Numbered from the stretch's first letter, positions 1 through 12,390 are shown. The stretch is DNA of 64,000 nucleotides from Siphonodentalium dalli (GCA_032622095.1 CP136063.1:267461426-267525425); one strand, 5' to 3'. Notes: generated by a model from the letters alone, not told the origin. Made by a program: numbers and translations.

Positions 1-1929
1 CAGTGGATGAGTACTCCAGGATAGGTCGCACTATGGCTCTGTGTGTGTGGATCCCAAACAGTGGATGAGTACTCCAGGATAGGTCGCACTATGGCTCTGT
101 GTGTGTGGATCCCAAACAGTGGATGAGTACTCCAGGATAGGCCGCACTATGGCTCTCTGTGTGTGGATCCCAAACAGTGGATGAGTACTCCAGGATAGGC
201 CGCACTATGGCTCTCTGTGTGTATCCCAAACAGTGGATGAGTACTCCAGGTTACGTTGCACTATGGCTCTCTGTGTGTGTCACAAACAGTGGATGAGTAC
301 TCCAGGTTACGTCGCACTATGGCTCTCTGTGTGTGGATCCCAAACAGTGGATGAGTACTCCAGGATAGGCCGCACTATGGCTCTCTGTGTGGATCCCAAA
401 CAGTGGATGAGTACTCCGGGATAGGTCGCACTATGGCTCTCTGTGTGTATCCCAAACAGTGGATGAGTACTCCAGGATAGGCCGCACTATGGCTCTCTCT
501 GTGTGTATCCCAAACAGTGGATGAGTACTCCAGGATAGGCCGCACTATGGCTCTCTGTGTGGATCCCAAACAGTGGATGAGTACTCCGGGATAGGTCGCA
601 CTATGGCTCTCTGTGTGTATCCCAAACAGTGGATGAGTACTCCAGGATAGGTCGCACTATGGCTCTCTGTGTGTGGATCCCAAACAGTGGATGAGTACTC
701 CAGGATAGGTCGCACTATGGCTCTCTGTGTGTGGATCCCAAACAGTGGATGAGTACTCCAGGATACGTCGCACTATGGCTCTCTGTGTGGATCCCAAACA
801 GTGGATGAGTACTCCAGGATAGGTCGCACTATGGCTCTCTGTGTGTGGGTCCCAAACAGTGGATGAGTACTCCAGGATAGGTCGCACTATGGCTCTCTGT
901 GTGTGGATCCCAAACAGTGGATGAGTACTCCAGGATAGGTCGCACTATGGCTCTCTGTGTGTGGATCCCAAACAGTGGATGAGTACTCCAGGATAGGCCG
1001 CACTATGGCTCTCTCTGTGTGTGGATCCCAAACAGTGGATGAGTACTCCAGGATAGGTCGCACTATGGCTCTCTGTGTGTGGATCCCAAACAGTGGATGA
1101 GTACTCCAGGATAGGTCGCACTATGGCTCTCTGTGTGTGGATCCCAAACAGTGGATGAGTACTCCAGGATAGGTCGCACTATGGCTCTCTGTGTGTGGAT
1201 CCCAAACAGTGGATGAGTACTCCAGGTTACGTCGCACTGGCTCTCTGTGTGTGGATCCCAAACAGTGGATGAGTACTCCAGGTTACGTCGCACTGGCTCT
1301 CTGTGTGTGGATCCCAAACAGTGGATGAGTACTCCAGGTTACGTCGCACTGGCTCTCTGTGTGTGGATCCCAAACAGTGGATGAGTACTCCAGGTTACGT
1401 CGCACTATGGCTCTCTGTGTGTGTATCCCAAACAGTGGATGAGTACTCCAGGTTACGTCACACTATGGCTCTCTGTGTGTGGATCCCAAACAGTGGATGA
1501 GTACTCCAGGATAGGTCGCACTATGGCTCTCTGTGTGTGGATCCCAAACAGTGGATGAGTACTCCAGGATAGGTCGCACTATGGCTCTCTGTGTGTGGAT
1601 CCCAAACAGTGGATGAGTACTCCAGGATAGGCCGCACTATGGCTCTCTGTGTGTGGATCCCAAACAGTGGATGAGTACTCCAGGTTACGTCGCACTGGCT
1701 CTCTGTGTGTGGATCCCAAACAGTGGATGAGTACTCCAGGTTACGTCACACTATGGCTCTCTGTGTGTGTGGATCCCAAACAGTGGATGAGTACTCCAGG
1801 ATACGTCGCACTGGCTCTCTGTGTGTGGATCCCAAACAGTGGATGAGTACTCCAGGATAGGCCGCACTATGGCTCTCTGTGTGTGGATCCCAAACAGTGG
1901 ATGAGTACTCCAGGATACGTCGCACTGTG
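1..1929 (-). repeat. 58-bp minisatellite born inside a LINE reverse-transcriptase ORF
   Basis: About 33 head-to-tail copies of a unit of roughly 58 bp (variants 55-60 bp) run from the window edge to about 1929. Subtypes differ at a short block (ATAGGTCGC, ATAGGCCGC or TTACGTCGC). Read on the minus strand, each unit encodes a version of VRPILEYSSTVWDPHT, the conserved segment near the C-terminal end of CR1/Jockey-type LINE reverse transcriptases. The array joins in frame at 1930-2020 to the upstream part of the same ORF, so it is an expansion of LINE coding sequence. The short ORFs inside it are repeat artefacts. Confidence 0.9.
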
Positions 1930-2052
1930 GCTGAATATGCTGCTGCCTTGACTTCTTTCTTACATTTCTCCTCAGGGTCACTGTGCCTTTGATGTTATGA
2001 GGTCGATGTGAGGTCTCCATCACAGTCGGTTGTTAAACACTACTCCCATGTA

Positions 2053-2263
2053 CAGTAATGCCCTAAATAATCGACTCCTTAACCACAACAGAATTATGGG
2101 TAACTTTTCAGGATTTAGTCGGAAATATGGCTTGTTGCTATTCATCGGAAAGCTCTCACTGAGTGCTTTCCGATTAATGACAAGCCATATTTCAGACTAA
2201 ATCCTGAAAGATAACCCATAATTATGCTGTGGTTAAGGAGTCGATTATTTTGGGGCATTACTC
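2053..2263. mobile_element. Palindromic MITE, TA-flanked, family M1 (copy 1)
   Basis: Nearly full-length hairpin: CAGTAATGCCCTAAATAAT at the left is matched by the inverse ending GGGCATTACT at the right, with the arms closing around CTCTCACTGAGTG. A TA dinucleotide flanks the left end. Other copies are at 8761-8970 and 21889-21987, and a strongly altered copy is at 23911-24126. The TA target and CAGT-type end suggest the Tc1/mariner/pogo superfamily. Confidence 0.85.
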
Positions 2264-2309
2264 TATTTGCTCTTCATTACCGTTTCCAGGATGTGACTGT
2301 GTAATATGT

Positions 2310-2998
2310 AGTCTGTTAAGGTGGGTCGTTTTTTTATTAGTTATTTGTAGGATGTTGCACTTTTGGGGGTGGAATGCCATCTGACATGTGGATTCCCAGT
2401 TCAGGAGGCTGTTGAGGTCTCTTTTGGGGGTGGTATGCCATCTGACATGTGGATTCCCAGTTCTGTAGTCTGTTAAGGTGGGTCGTTTTGTTAGTTATTT
2501 GTAGGATGTTGCACTTTTGGGGGTGGAATGCCATCTGACATGTGGATTCCCAGTTCTGTAGTCTGTTAAGGTGGGTCGTTTTTTTATTAGTTATTTGTAG
2601 GATGTTGCACTTCTGGGGGTGGAATGCCATCTGACATGTGGATTCCCAGTTCTGTAGTCTGTTAAGGTGGGTCGTTTTGTTAGTTATTTGTAGGATGTTG
2701 CACTTTTGGGGGTGGTATGCCATCTGACATGTGGATTCCCAGTTCTGGAGTTGTTAGTTATTTGTAGGATGTTGCACTTTTGGGGGTGGAATGCCATCTG
2801 ACATATGGATTCCCAGTTCTGTAGTCTGTTAAGGTGGGTCGTTTTTTTATTAGTTATTTGTAGGATGTTGCACTTTTGGGGGTGGTATGCCGTCTGACAT
2901 GTGGGGGTGGTATGCCGTCTGACATGTGGGGGTGGTATGCCGTCTGACATGTGGGGGTGGTATGCCGTCTGACATGTGGATTCCCAGTTCAGGAGACA
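2310..2998 (-). repeat. Minisatellite of about 97 bp derived from LINE palm-domain codons
   Basis: About seven tandem units of 96-99 bp encode, on the minus strand, repeats of LQNWESTCQMAFHPQKCNIL followed by QITNKTTHLNR. This is the segment that follows the FADD motif in CR1-like reverse transcriptases. The array lies in its expected place between the FADD-like remnant (about 3070) and the downstream segment at about 2000. A nested subarray of a 25-bp piece (GGGGGTGGTATGCCGTCTGA and flank) repeats four times at about 2877-2975. Confidence 0.85.
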
Positions 2999-3157
2999 GT
3001 TGAGGTCTCATTGCAGTTTTCTTGCATCTGATTTAGAAACCTTTTGGAAGAGAAGACAATCATCAGTTTTCTTAGAGAAGAGGTATTTGTAGGAAGGTCT
3101 GTGATGAATACTAGGAAGAGTAGGGGCCCTAGAATATAACCCTGCAGCTGCGAGGCA

Positions 3158-3565
3158 CAAGCCTGAGGTCAGTGTGCCTGTCATTTGCAGAATTAGGTCC
3201 GCATAGTGGGATAGCATCACTAAATTCACCCTCTGGGGACCTCATTCTGCTTAGGCCTCATCTTCTCTGGAAAGTTTCTTTATTATCAAATTTCTATAGA
3301 AAGTTCTTCACATAGATTCTATTTCTTTTGAGAGTTTAGTTTCTCTATATTGCATAATCGAGGTTCCCAATGAGTGTACATCACAATATTCACCATTTGG
3401 GATCTTCAAATCTGAGTATGTCTCCAAAAGTAGATAAGGCCATGCAGAATGAGGTCCCCAGAGGGTGAATTTGGTTATGCCAGCCTGCTGTGCAGAATAG
3501 CATCACTAAATTCATCCTCTGGGGAACTCATTCTGCAAATGACAGGCACATTATAATCAGGCTTG
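3158..3565. mobile_element. hAT-type MITE, family H1, with intact 8-bp target duplication
   Basis: Ends are CAAGCCTGA and TCAGGCTTG in inverted orientation, flanked on both sides by GCGAGGCA, an 8-bp direct repeat as made by hAT transposases. Internally it has inverted blocks containing CAGAATGAGGTCCCCAGAGG and its complement. It splits the LINE relic between the ISGVP and GPLLFL motifs. Related copies: 8283-8660, 21113-21499, 33682-34068, 36654-37091, 40883-41070, 41627 plus 47362-47700 (split), and 58755-58901. Confidence 0.85.
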
Positions 3566-3769
3566 GCGAGGCACACCAGAGATTACATCTGCTGTCGTTG
3601 AAATATGGCCTTCAATATCACTTGTTGTGTTAGGAAGTCCTTAATCCACTGGAGGATTCTTATATTCATGCCATAGTAGGACAACTTATGGAGCAGCCTT
3701 TGTTGTGGCACCTTGTCAACTTGTCAAAAGCTTTGGCAAAATATCTTCATGAGTCAATACCAGATTGAG

Positions 3770-6700
3770 AGAAAAAAAGAAGTAAAACTCTGCAGAGTGT
3801 AAAATAACAAGAGTTTTTTAAATGACCAGCCTCAAAAAATAAAGATCAATCTTCTCTAGACACCTTAAATTAATATTGCCTGATATAATTCTGCAACTAT
3901 ACAATTTGTTTTTTTTAAATTTCATATGGCAAAATACATGTCTTCATTCAAAAATTAAGAAACTCATGCAACATAAATTTTTATATGCACTGTCCCATAT
4001 TTTCCACACAAACCTGCACAAACAGAAAACATTTATTTGCTATATTCAAATTTAACAATATAATATGGTGGTTAGTCGGTTAGACCACGAATAAATTGGT
4101 AAAGAAGCCGTTGTGGTCTCAAAATGTGCAGACTGGTTTGCTGAACATCGCTTTGGGGAAAATTCCTTATTCAACATGGCGTCCAAAATGGGAGTTGGTA
4201 TCGAAAAATGCTGAATTTCTGGCATTAATTATAATAAGAGTGAACAAAGTTCTATAAGAGTGAACAAACGCTCAAATTACACGAGGAAGAATGAATGCAG
4301 AGTACAAGAGAAACTTTTGATCCGAGATGTATGAATTATCTCGAATGTATCTCACGAGAGAGCAAGCGAAAGCAGGGTCAAATACATTGGTTAAATCTGG
4401 ATCTTTGGGCACCTAGAAATGGAACAATAATGCAGTTTTATCTTTATTGTACATCTTGAATCATGTGATATATGTGTAATTAAACAGTTAAATTGGATTT
4501 AGTATAGATGTATTGATTCAGTGACCTTTTCTAGAAGCAGAGATATATGTACTCGGAGCAATCTCACCTAAGTGTGACCAATCATCATTTATTTTGATAT
4601 CCACATCATCAAACCTTTCAAAATTCACTGCTATAATAAAGTTTGAGATAGTCATAGAGTACTGGGTAAGATGTGTCGATCCGATTGTCCGTGTCTCAAA
4701 AATTGTGGTCATAGTTGCCTCCAATCAAGCGATGAAACACAATTATTTTGCTTTTATCACAAGAATGCATGGTGGTATTGTGACCGTGCTATTTTATATA
4801 CCAAATCAGTATATGCCTTTATTACATGCTACACATGTATACTAACTAAGTTATTAAACCTAACTCACTAATATACATTTTATAGCCGCATTGTAATCAT
4901 TTCATTGCGCGTACTTGGTTCATTCCATTTCGCGCTATTCCGTTCTGCACATTCCCCGTTTCCTAGTCTCATTGCCGATCTGTATTTTGCTATTTACTAT
5001 CTCTATCTACGCCCAATCTCTTACCCGCTTAAGTCTTCCTCTGTCTAGTTCAGCGCCCAGTATTAGATCTAACTAAGGTGTTTTAGCCAATCACAGGTAA
5101 GCTTATTTACCGCGCTTTCTCAGTCCGTATTTCGTCACCAAGGTGTACGCATCGCAATATCGTATAACACTCTTAGTGTTATCCTAATTTCTTCATGCTC
5201 GAAGAATGTTAATAAGTTTAAGAAGTAATACTACGTTATGACATCTGACCTATGCTTTCCAAAGGATGGGTCCTTTTTCTCGTTGGACATCTCTCGATTG
5301 ATGTTGGATGTTCGATGTTGTGATGTTGCTGTCAAGCTGTCTGTGTAGATGTTATGTGATGTCATCCATATGTGTATTGTGATGTTGGATTGTGTTCCGT
5401 TTGGTATTGCATGATGATGAGTATCGAATAAATACATGATGAAGACTTTTAAAGGTAGGCTCAGTTTACTATAGACCCTGCCAGATGATCAAGACTCAGA
5501 GCCCCATAAATGTTTGTGATATAGCGACATGTTTCACTAAAGACCCACCCCTGTGCTCTACCACAATATACTATGAACGCAATTGATCAAAACACAAAGG
5601 AGTACCATATAGTATCAATAAATTCTAAACTTGACCAAAATTGCCTACATACTATGTAACAGAGACTGGGTTTAGACCTGGAAATAATATTTAGTTATAT
5701 TCACCAAGGCCACATATACGGGAAACTTATTACGTTTCTGCAACCGCATGACCGCATTTACCCCTTGTCAATAATGTAACACATGTCTGCTGCACACAAA
5801 ACCATATAGCAACATTGGGTGAGTGTTCAACACTGAAATAACAGCTTTAAATGCTAATAACATGATATTTAGCACACATTTGTTGGTGGTATTGGTAAGA
5901 TAATTTCGAACAAGGTACTGAAAACTAATATTATGCATTGCGTGGTTGAATTTTCAAGTTGTAAAGTGCCGACTGAAGTAATTTGAACAAAATTTTCTAA
6001 CAAGAAACCGGTTTGAAAGCAGCATGAAAATTAGTCTTAAACAAAATGTATGATGTACTGTCTCTTTACGTGTATGGTTTATTATCACGGATAATGTTGA
6101 TACATTCGGAAATGTAAATAGTATTTATACTACTTCAGTTTCTGCATTACATTCCATTATTAATCATCATGCCAAATGTAACTACATGTACCACACACTG
6201 TGTGCCGAAACATTACTTCGTGTGTTGCATGCCCGATATTATTTTTGGCCTGACTGTTGGATATATTCTAAGGATAAATCCGAACATTAAAGAATTGACT
6301 AGCGTTGCAGTGACCGATAAATCAGATGGATCAGTGTACCTTTAAAGATATTTAACAACAGACTTGTATATTACCAATACATATATTTACACCTATGTCG
6401 TTATCCAATGTTATGGCATATGGCTTGTGATGTCCGTGATTATATTATTTTCTGTCCGTGTCACTCAATTCGCTTCCATACTCTAAATTCACACACACTA
6501 TAATCTCTATGCCACAATATATGTTGTATAATGACTTATTTCGAGAACCGATGTCATACAGACAACAATGTTGGACACCATCTTGGATAACAAAGTTTCC
6601 CAAAAGTGGATTTTAGATATGTTATACTGAGGACACTCCTGCATCTTTTGATACCAAAATTGTTTCTTTACCAATTTATTGCGGGTTAACCAGGTTAACC

Positions 6701-8270
6701 CATAATTTCACATACCATGACCTTACTAATAATATAGTTGAACAAAAACTAATACACGGTCGGGAATCATGTGGTTTGATATTAATGAGTAGCGTGAATT
6801 CATAATGGCCAATCTACAAAAATAAAAATAAAATCGAGATCAATACACATAAACACCCACAAAACAGCTATTTTATGACGACCCATATATGACAAAATAT
6901 TTTCTGCACACGTGGTACCTCTGTAACCTCACTGGTGCTGAAATAATTAGCAGTTTTCTCCAACATTTCTCTAACATTCTTAGTTTTCTCTAACATTCTT
7001 AGTTTTCTCTAACATTCTTAGTTTTCTCTAACATTCCAATCAAAGGATTTTTGCGATTTGTGGAGTGATGAGTTCACACAAACTCATATTTCACCTAATT
7101 TCTCTGATGGAACGAAACCTTTGTTCGGAGTTTGTGTCTACTCAAAGAAATCTCTTTTAAATCGAGGGTTTTTGTTGAGTTTTTGAAAAACTCAACCTGA
7201 AGTTTCATGACTTCGGTTACCGAGCGACTACAGATGGCGTTAGTGCAATAACTTGAACAAATATTAACTTATTTCATTGATATTTTGTATAGGAGACTTG
7301 CTCAATGATATTTTGATCATCTTCGAAAATCTGACCAGGTCCACAAATTTTGGGCAGAATTACAGCCTTTAATTAGTTAATTTATGTGAATGTCGGACTT
7401 CTTCAACAGTGTTGTGTATGATAGCCAGTTACGATTAATTTATTTTCAATCCAAGCCCATGTTTCGAGAAGCTACCATAACTTAACCCCACATCTCTGAT
7501 GCGAATTATTATTTCTCCATAAAATAGAGATATTGTGGGGAGTACAACAAACCATTTTTCAGTACTGGTATGAAATAAAATGAGTGAAGTACAGTAATTT
7601 AAAGATGGTCTATCTCTTCCTAAATACGTTCTATCTTTTTTATGAGGTATAAAATAATAGCTTTGAGTCGAAGACACCTGTTCGGTAATGCTTCTATCAA
7701 TTAATATTGATTTTATAGCGATACTTTCTGGTATAAAATACATAAATTTACAAACAATTTGAGAAATATGCAGGTCATGTTCATATCACGCAGGATAAGT
7801 CTATCTAAAATTCTAAAAATAGTAATGAAATAATTTCCCAATTAACTGTCACATTTTATGAGATAAAATCAATATTAATTGATGGAAGCGTTTCCAGACA
7901 GGTATCTTCGACTCATATCTATTATTTTCACACCGAAAACTATATAAGTTGAACTTGATGTGGAAGACCTGATTACGTACATTTTTCTCTGAAAAATTCA
8001 GTGGGTTTGATGACTAAAAACACAAGTACAGCAAAAAACGTTTATCGCATCATTTTGTATAGTTGAATAAATAACAATATATCACTATTAAAACAATGAG
8101 ATTTTTACTTCATGATTCAATATAACATATTTCCTCACATAGCTTATTTTTGAACACATAAATGCAAGGAACAGTTTGTTTGTCTCACCGAGACACAAAA
8201 TGTGATCTGGTCAGAGAAATCACATGCTTCAAAATTACCCCATTTCTACCGTACGAGACATTAACAAGTC
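3770..8270. other. AT-rich DNA without recognisable genes
   Basis: About 4.5 kb downstream of the host gene's end. Only short ORFs with no recognisable motif are present, and I see no convincing exon. The only structure noted is a short 19-bp tandem repeat at about 6953-7038. Confidence 0.5.
6953..7038. repeat. 19-bp short tandem repeat
   Basis: Four to five copies of AGTTTTCTCTAACATTCTT, the first and last slightly diverged. Confidence 0.85.
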
Positions 8271-8282
8271 ATCAGTCCTCAA

Positions 8283-8660
8283 AATATGGTGCGGACATTT
8301 GTAGAATAAGGTCCCCAAGAGGGTGAATTTAGTGATGTTACCATGCACAGCAGGATATCATCACTATATTCACCCTCTTCGGACCTCATTCTGTTTAGGC
8401 CTCATCTTCCCTGGAAAATATCTTTATTTAACAAGTATTTTGTTTCTGTAGAAACTTCTTTAGAAAAAAAAACTTCTTTAGTTTAGTTTCTCTATATCCC
8501 CAAATTGGCAGGCCACACAATTCACAATCGAGGCGACCAATGAGTGCACGTAACCATCTTCACCATCTGGGAACTTAAATCTGTGTCCAGCACTCTGATA
8601 GGTGAGGCCATGAAGAATGAGGTCCTCAAAGGATGAAGTTGGTGATGCCAGCCCATAAAT
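8283..8660. mobile_element. Diverged H1-type (hAT) MITE
   Basis: Contains the GAATAAGGTCCCCAAGAGGG block, the inverted CCTCTTCGGACCTCATTCTG block and the internal TCATCTTCCCTGGAAAATATC segment found in the H1 family. The outer ends are degraded, so the boundaries are approximate. Confidence 0.6.
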
Positions 8661-8760
8661 AGTAAATTTGAAATCTTTAACAGTAGAAGTCAATCCATTT
8701 GGATGCTATTTTTATTTTCCTGCCTTAAAGATGCAGAACTCAAGTTACAACAACAAATTA

Positions 8761-8970
8761 CAGTAATGCCCTAAATAATCGAACTCCTTAACCACAGCAG
8801 AATTATGGGTAATTTTCAGGATTTAGTCGGAAATATGGCTTGTTGCCATTCATCAGAAAGCTCTCAGTAGAGCTTTCTGATGAATGGCAACAAGCCATAT
8901 TTCCGACTAAATCCTGAAAATTACCATAATTCTGCTGTGGTTACAGAGTCGATTATTTAGGGCATTACTG
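8761..8970. mobile_element. Palindromic MITE, family M1 (copy 2, best preserved)
   Basis: Inverted ends CAGTAATGCC and GGCATTACTG are flanked by TA on both sides. The two arms of about 100 nt are complementary over nearly their whole length and close on a short loop at about 8865-8885. This is the best reference for judging the altered copy at 23911-24126. Confidence 0.9.
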
Positions 8971-8974
8971 TATG

Positions 8975-9945
8975 TTTATGAAGTCTGATATTAAGCTACC
9001 CTTGGACCTTGGATTTGTAGAACTGGATATTTTTTAGAAACCAGAACACATATTCACCAGCTGAGTTTCTGTGAAATTGGTGTTGAACAAACTACTTGTC
9101 TCTTTTTTTATATGCTTGCCTATAAATATAGCGGAAAATAACCGAAAAGTAGATCGTAATATGTATCTCTTAGAAGCTACAGCGAAATCGCGTTTTGTAA
9201 TTTCATTGTAGCTTTTTGTTATTTCACTGTCACTTGTCGAATGACGTCATCACTTGAAAGCGGTTTGCTACCTATCAGCTGATCGTTGTCAGAAATTTGG
9301 GTCAACCAGGTGTTTCTTTCTGTACACAGGATTTGTGATCGGTACGAACACCATTACTTAAATTGTGTTTATGAAAGTCTGGCGCCCCTGGCATTAGCAG
9401 TTTGTTTTCAGTACATTTTAATATTCATTGGAACGTAAACAATTATTTTGTAACAGAAATCATGGCAGATACGAAAACTGAATGTCCTTTAGAACGACAT
9501 TTCAAACCCTGTGTACCCTTCAGCACATTTTGAAAATCCTGTGTACCCTTCAGCACTTTTTTTGGTGAGAGTGACCCCTTCAGCAACATTAAGTATTAAT
9601 AAGGCACAAATAATAAAAAGAACACCTACAGTTTTTGTTCGATTACCTGAATCATCTCATTCGTGTCTGGAAAGAAATGTTGAATTTTTGCAATATATAA
9701 ACCCAGTTGGTGAATCAGAGCATAGAAGTTACACATTAATAACTAGACTTACAAACACTCAAATTCATTATTGATGCGAAATTAATTAAATTTAGCCTAG
9801 AATCCCAAAATCATCTTTAAAGGGAATCAAGGCCTTCGAAGTCGGTTCATGCGAGATATAAACATAAAAGTCTGTAAAACAACTATTAACATGAAAAAAT
9901 ACATTGATTTTGTTCTTATTCTCATTAGTAAATAATTAAATAACT
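8975..9945. other. No confident gene; weak start-codon context at 9463
   Basis: An ATG in a good context (AAATCATGGCAGA, about 9463) begins a 23-codon plus-strand ORF starting MADTKTECPLERHFKPC and stopping in a short duplicated segment (TGTACCCTTCAGCAC occurs twice). It could be a first coding exon of an unseen neighbour or chance. I do not recognise it. Confidence 0.25.
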
Positions 9946-9946
9946 C

Positions 9947-10219
9947 TTAACCCTTTCAGTGCCAAGTCCGATTTTTGTATCAACCCATATCTCCTTGATC
10001 ATTTTTCAAATTTATTGATTATAATAATGTGATACATTGATGGAAAGAGCTCCAAGAGCTCTTTCCATCAATGTATCACATTATAATCAATAAATTTGAT
10101 TAAAATAATAAAAGAGCTCTTTCCATCAATGTATCACATTATTATAATCAATAAATTTGAAAAATGATCAAGGAAATATGGGTTGATGCAAAAATCGGAC
10201 TTGGCACTGAAAGGGTTAA
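9947..10219. mobile_element. TTAA-flanked palindromic MITE (piggyBac-like)
   Basis: TTAA plus CCCTTTCAGTGCC at the left is matched in reverse by GGCACTGAAAGGGTTAA at the right. The interior holds three alternating copies of a block with GAGCTCTTTCCATCAATGTA. TTAA target sites and CCC-starting ends are typical of piggyBac-type elements. No ORF. Confidence 0.8.
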
Positions 10220-10267
10220 ATAAGACTTTGCACATGAAATGTTTTTATTGGAGAACAATCAGTAATA

Positions 10268-10749
10268 AAGGTACTCAATCCGATAAAACTCCTCTCAATT
10301 ACTATTTCAATGGCTTCGGGGGTCAAAAATATTTGATTCGAGTCGAGGAAGTCACCCATCAAAGCTCATATTTGTTAGATATCGATTTTAGAAATCTATT
10401 ATTTTTCATTATCGGGAATACTTTCTGGCCCAGAACTCAGTCAAAATTGCGTTAATATTACCACTTGATTTTAGAGTTATCCATCCTTGTCTGTTTGAAT
10501 AGATTTTGGTGTACACATCCCGAGCAGATTACGGCAGTTGAAGGCAATTATTAGTACTCATCTCGAGTAAATAACAAATTTCAAAAATCAATATCTAATA
10601 ACTCTGAGCTTTGTTTGATGGGTTCCTCGACTTGATTCAAATATTTTTTACCCCCAAAGCCAAAGAAATAGTAATATAGGACCCTCTGATCGGATTGTTG
10701 TTGTTGGAATCTGTTGAGATGGGGACCCTCTGTTCGGATTGAGTACCTT
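10268..10749. mobile_element. TA-flanked MITE with AAGGTACTC ends (copy 1)
   Basis: Starts AAGGTACTCAATCCGAT and ends with the inverse, with TA on both outer sides. Inverted blocks around CCCAAAGCCAAAGAAATAGT lie further in. The second copy is at 48511-48937. A Tc1/mariner-type origin is inferred from the TA target. Confidence 0.8.
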
Positions 10750-10863
10750 TAATATAAGAACAAAGTTTATTTATTTCTCCACATTCTTCTTAGTGATGAT
10801 GTTTTACAGACTTATAATTTTTAAATTTTTGCACATATTACCCACTGAGTGCCTTGGGTCCCG

Positions 10864-11296
10864 TTAACCCTTTCAGTGCCAGGGGCCGATCTCATCGGCC
10901 CTAATTTACAGTCTGTAAAATCGGCCCTAAAAAATAAAAAAAATAAAAAATAAAATTTAAAATCAAACTGGATAAAACCTTAGGGGCAAGTTATAACTCA
11001 AAACTATCACCAGGTATTCATAGTAATAATTTTGATGCCCATGAAAAACATAAGATTCCCTAGCACTAAACCTACAAAATAAGTCTGGCACTGAGAGTTG
11101 TTAAATAATATAAGAAAAAATTATTAAAATTGTAAAAAATTGTAAAAAATAATAACAAATGATGAAAAATTGTTAGGCCAATGCATTCTCTTATATATGC
11201 GAGGCGACCTATGGTCGACTCGCATATATAAGAGAATGCATTGGCACAGAGTATATGGGTTGATACAAAAATCTGACCTGGCACTGAAAGAGTTAA
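10864..11296. mobile_element. TTAA element T1, first of an inverted pair
   Basis: TTAA-CCCTTTCAGTGCCAG ends. This copy is the near reverse complement of 11908-12390. A second palindrome (TGCATTCTCTTATATATGCGAG and inverse, 11172-11245) is nested inside it. Confidence 0.8.
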
Positions 11297-11506
11297 AGTG
11301 AGCTAAAGTAATCCATCGATCACTTGATCAAATTCAGCAGTTTGAAAACACAGGCTTTTATATTCAATTTTCATGATTATAAATGTTGTATGAAATATAA
11401 AAAGACAATTCAGCCCAAATAATAAAAACTAATCTGATGAGAATCAATTCATTTTCTAAGGGTACAGTTATTAAGAAACAGAATAATATTTCTCAAGAAA
11501 CATGCT

Positions 11507-11769
11507 TTAACTCTTCCATGACTGGAGCTTTTTGAAATTTTTTGAATACCCTGTGCCAATGCATTCTCTTATATATGTGAGTCTCCCTTAAGGAGCCTCA
11601 CATATATAAGAGAATACATTGGCCTAACAATATTTACCTTGACCTTGAAAGCCAGTGCATTCTCTTATATATGCGACGTTCCATATGGGAGACTTGCATG
11701 TATACGGGAATGCACTGGCACTTGATCTTCAATGCTGCACCAGTGTATCTCCCGTCATGATAGGGTTAA
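11507..11769. mobile_element. TTAA-flanked palindromic MITE, family T2
   Basis: Runs from TTAACTCTTCCATGACTGG to the right end CCCGTCATGATAGGGTTAA. It contains two internal hairpins, each with ATTCTCTTATATATG and its complement. T2 relatives are at 14256, 15235, 19707, 32917, 38540 and 49569. Confidence 0.8.
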
Positions 11770-11907
11770 TGATAACATTAAAGATTATAACAGCACTAAA
11801 AGCTATGGCAAATCAAGTGGAATGTACTATAATAAGTTCTTATAATTTAATCATAAGCTGCCAAGTCACAAATAATGAAAAACAACTGGCTGTTACTCAA
11901 TCAGCCA

Positions 11908-12390
11908 TTAACCCTTTCAGTGCCAGGTCCGATTTTTGTATCAACCCACATACCCTGTGCCAATGCATTCTCTTATATATGCGAGTCGACCATAGGTCGC
12001 CTCGCATATATAAGAGAATGCATTGACCTAACAATTTTTCATCATTTGTTATTATTTTTTACAATTTTTTACAATTTTAATAATTTTTTCTTATATTCTT
12101 TAACAGACTTATTTTGTAGGTTTAGTGCCAGGGAATCTTACATTTTTCATGGGCATCAAAATTATTACTATGAATACTTGGTGATAGTTTTGAGTTATAA
12201 CATGCCCCTAAGGTTTATCCAGTTTGTTTTTAAATTCGCTATAGCATGCTTAAGCATACAATACCCAAAAATAATTCAACCCAAAAAAATCTAAAAAAAA
12301 AATAAAAAAAAAAAAAAAATATTTTAGGGCCGATTTTACAGACCGTAAATTAGGGCCGATGAGATCGGCCCCTGGCACTGAAAGGGTTAA
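11908..12390. mobile_element. TTAA element T1, second of an inverted pair
   Basis: Near reverse complement of 10864-11296, with the same nested palindrome (about 11952-12028) and full TTAA-CCCTTTCAGTGCC ends. The A-rich tract at about 12285-12320 corresponds to the T-rich strand of the other copy. Confidence 0.8.

Larger units (their letters stand above)
1930..3760 (-). pseudogene. Decayed CR1/Jockey-type LINE reverse transcriptase, interrupted by MITEs
   Basis: Minus-strand reading gives reverse-transcriptase pieces in the correct order. FAKAFDKVPQQRLLHKLSYYG (motif A region) lies at about 3740-3620, ISGVP at about 3580, GPLLFLVF followed by DDCLLF at about 3140-3040, a palm segment with HPQKCNILQITNK at 2998-2310, and KEVKAAAYSATVRRILEYSS at about 1990-1905. 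The relic is frameshifted and interrupted by a hAT-type MITE (3158-3565) and a palindromic TA-flanked MITE (2053-2263). Two coding segments are tandemly amplified. It is not functional. Confidence 0.8.

Noticed and set aside
1-1929. Short regular repeats resembling a CRISPR array
   Set aside because: There are no unique spacers; units are contiguous head-to-tail and encode LINE reverse-transcriptase codons. The genome is eukaryotic.
9463-9540. Short ORF MADTKTECPLERHFKPC as a first exon of a plus-strand gene
   Set aside because: Good start context only. No recognisable family, no convincing downstream exon, and it overlaps a small duplication.
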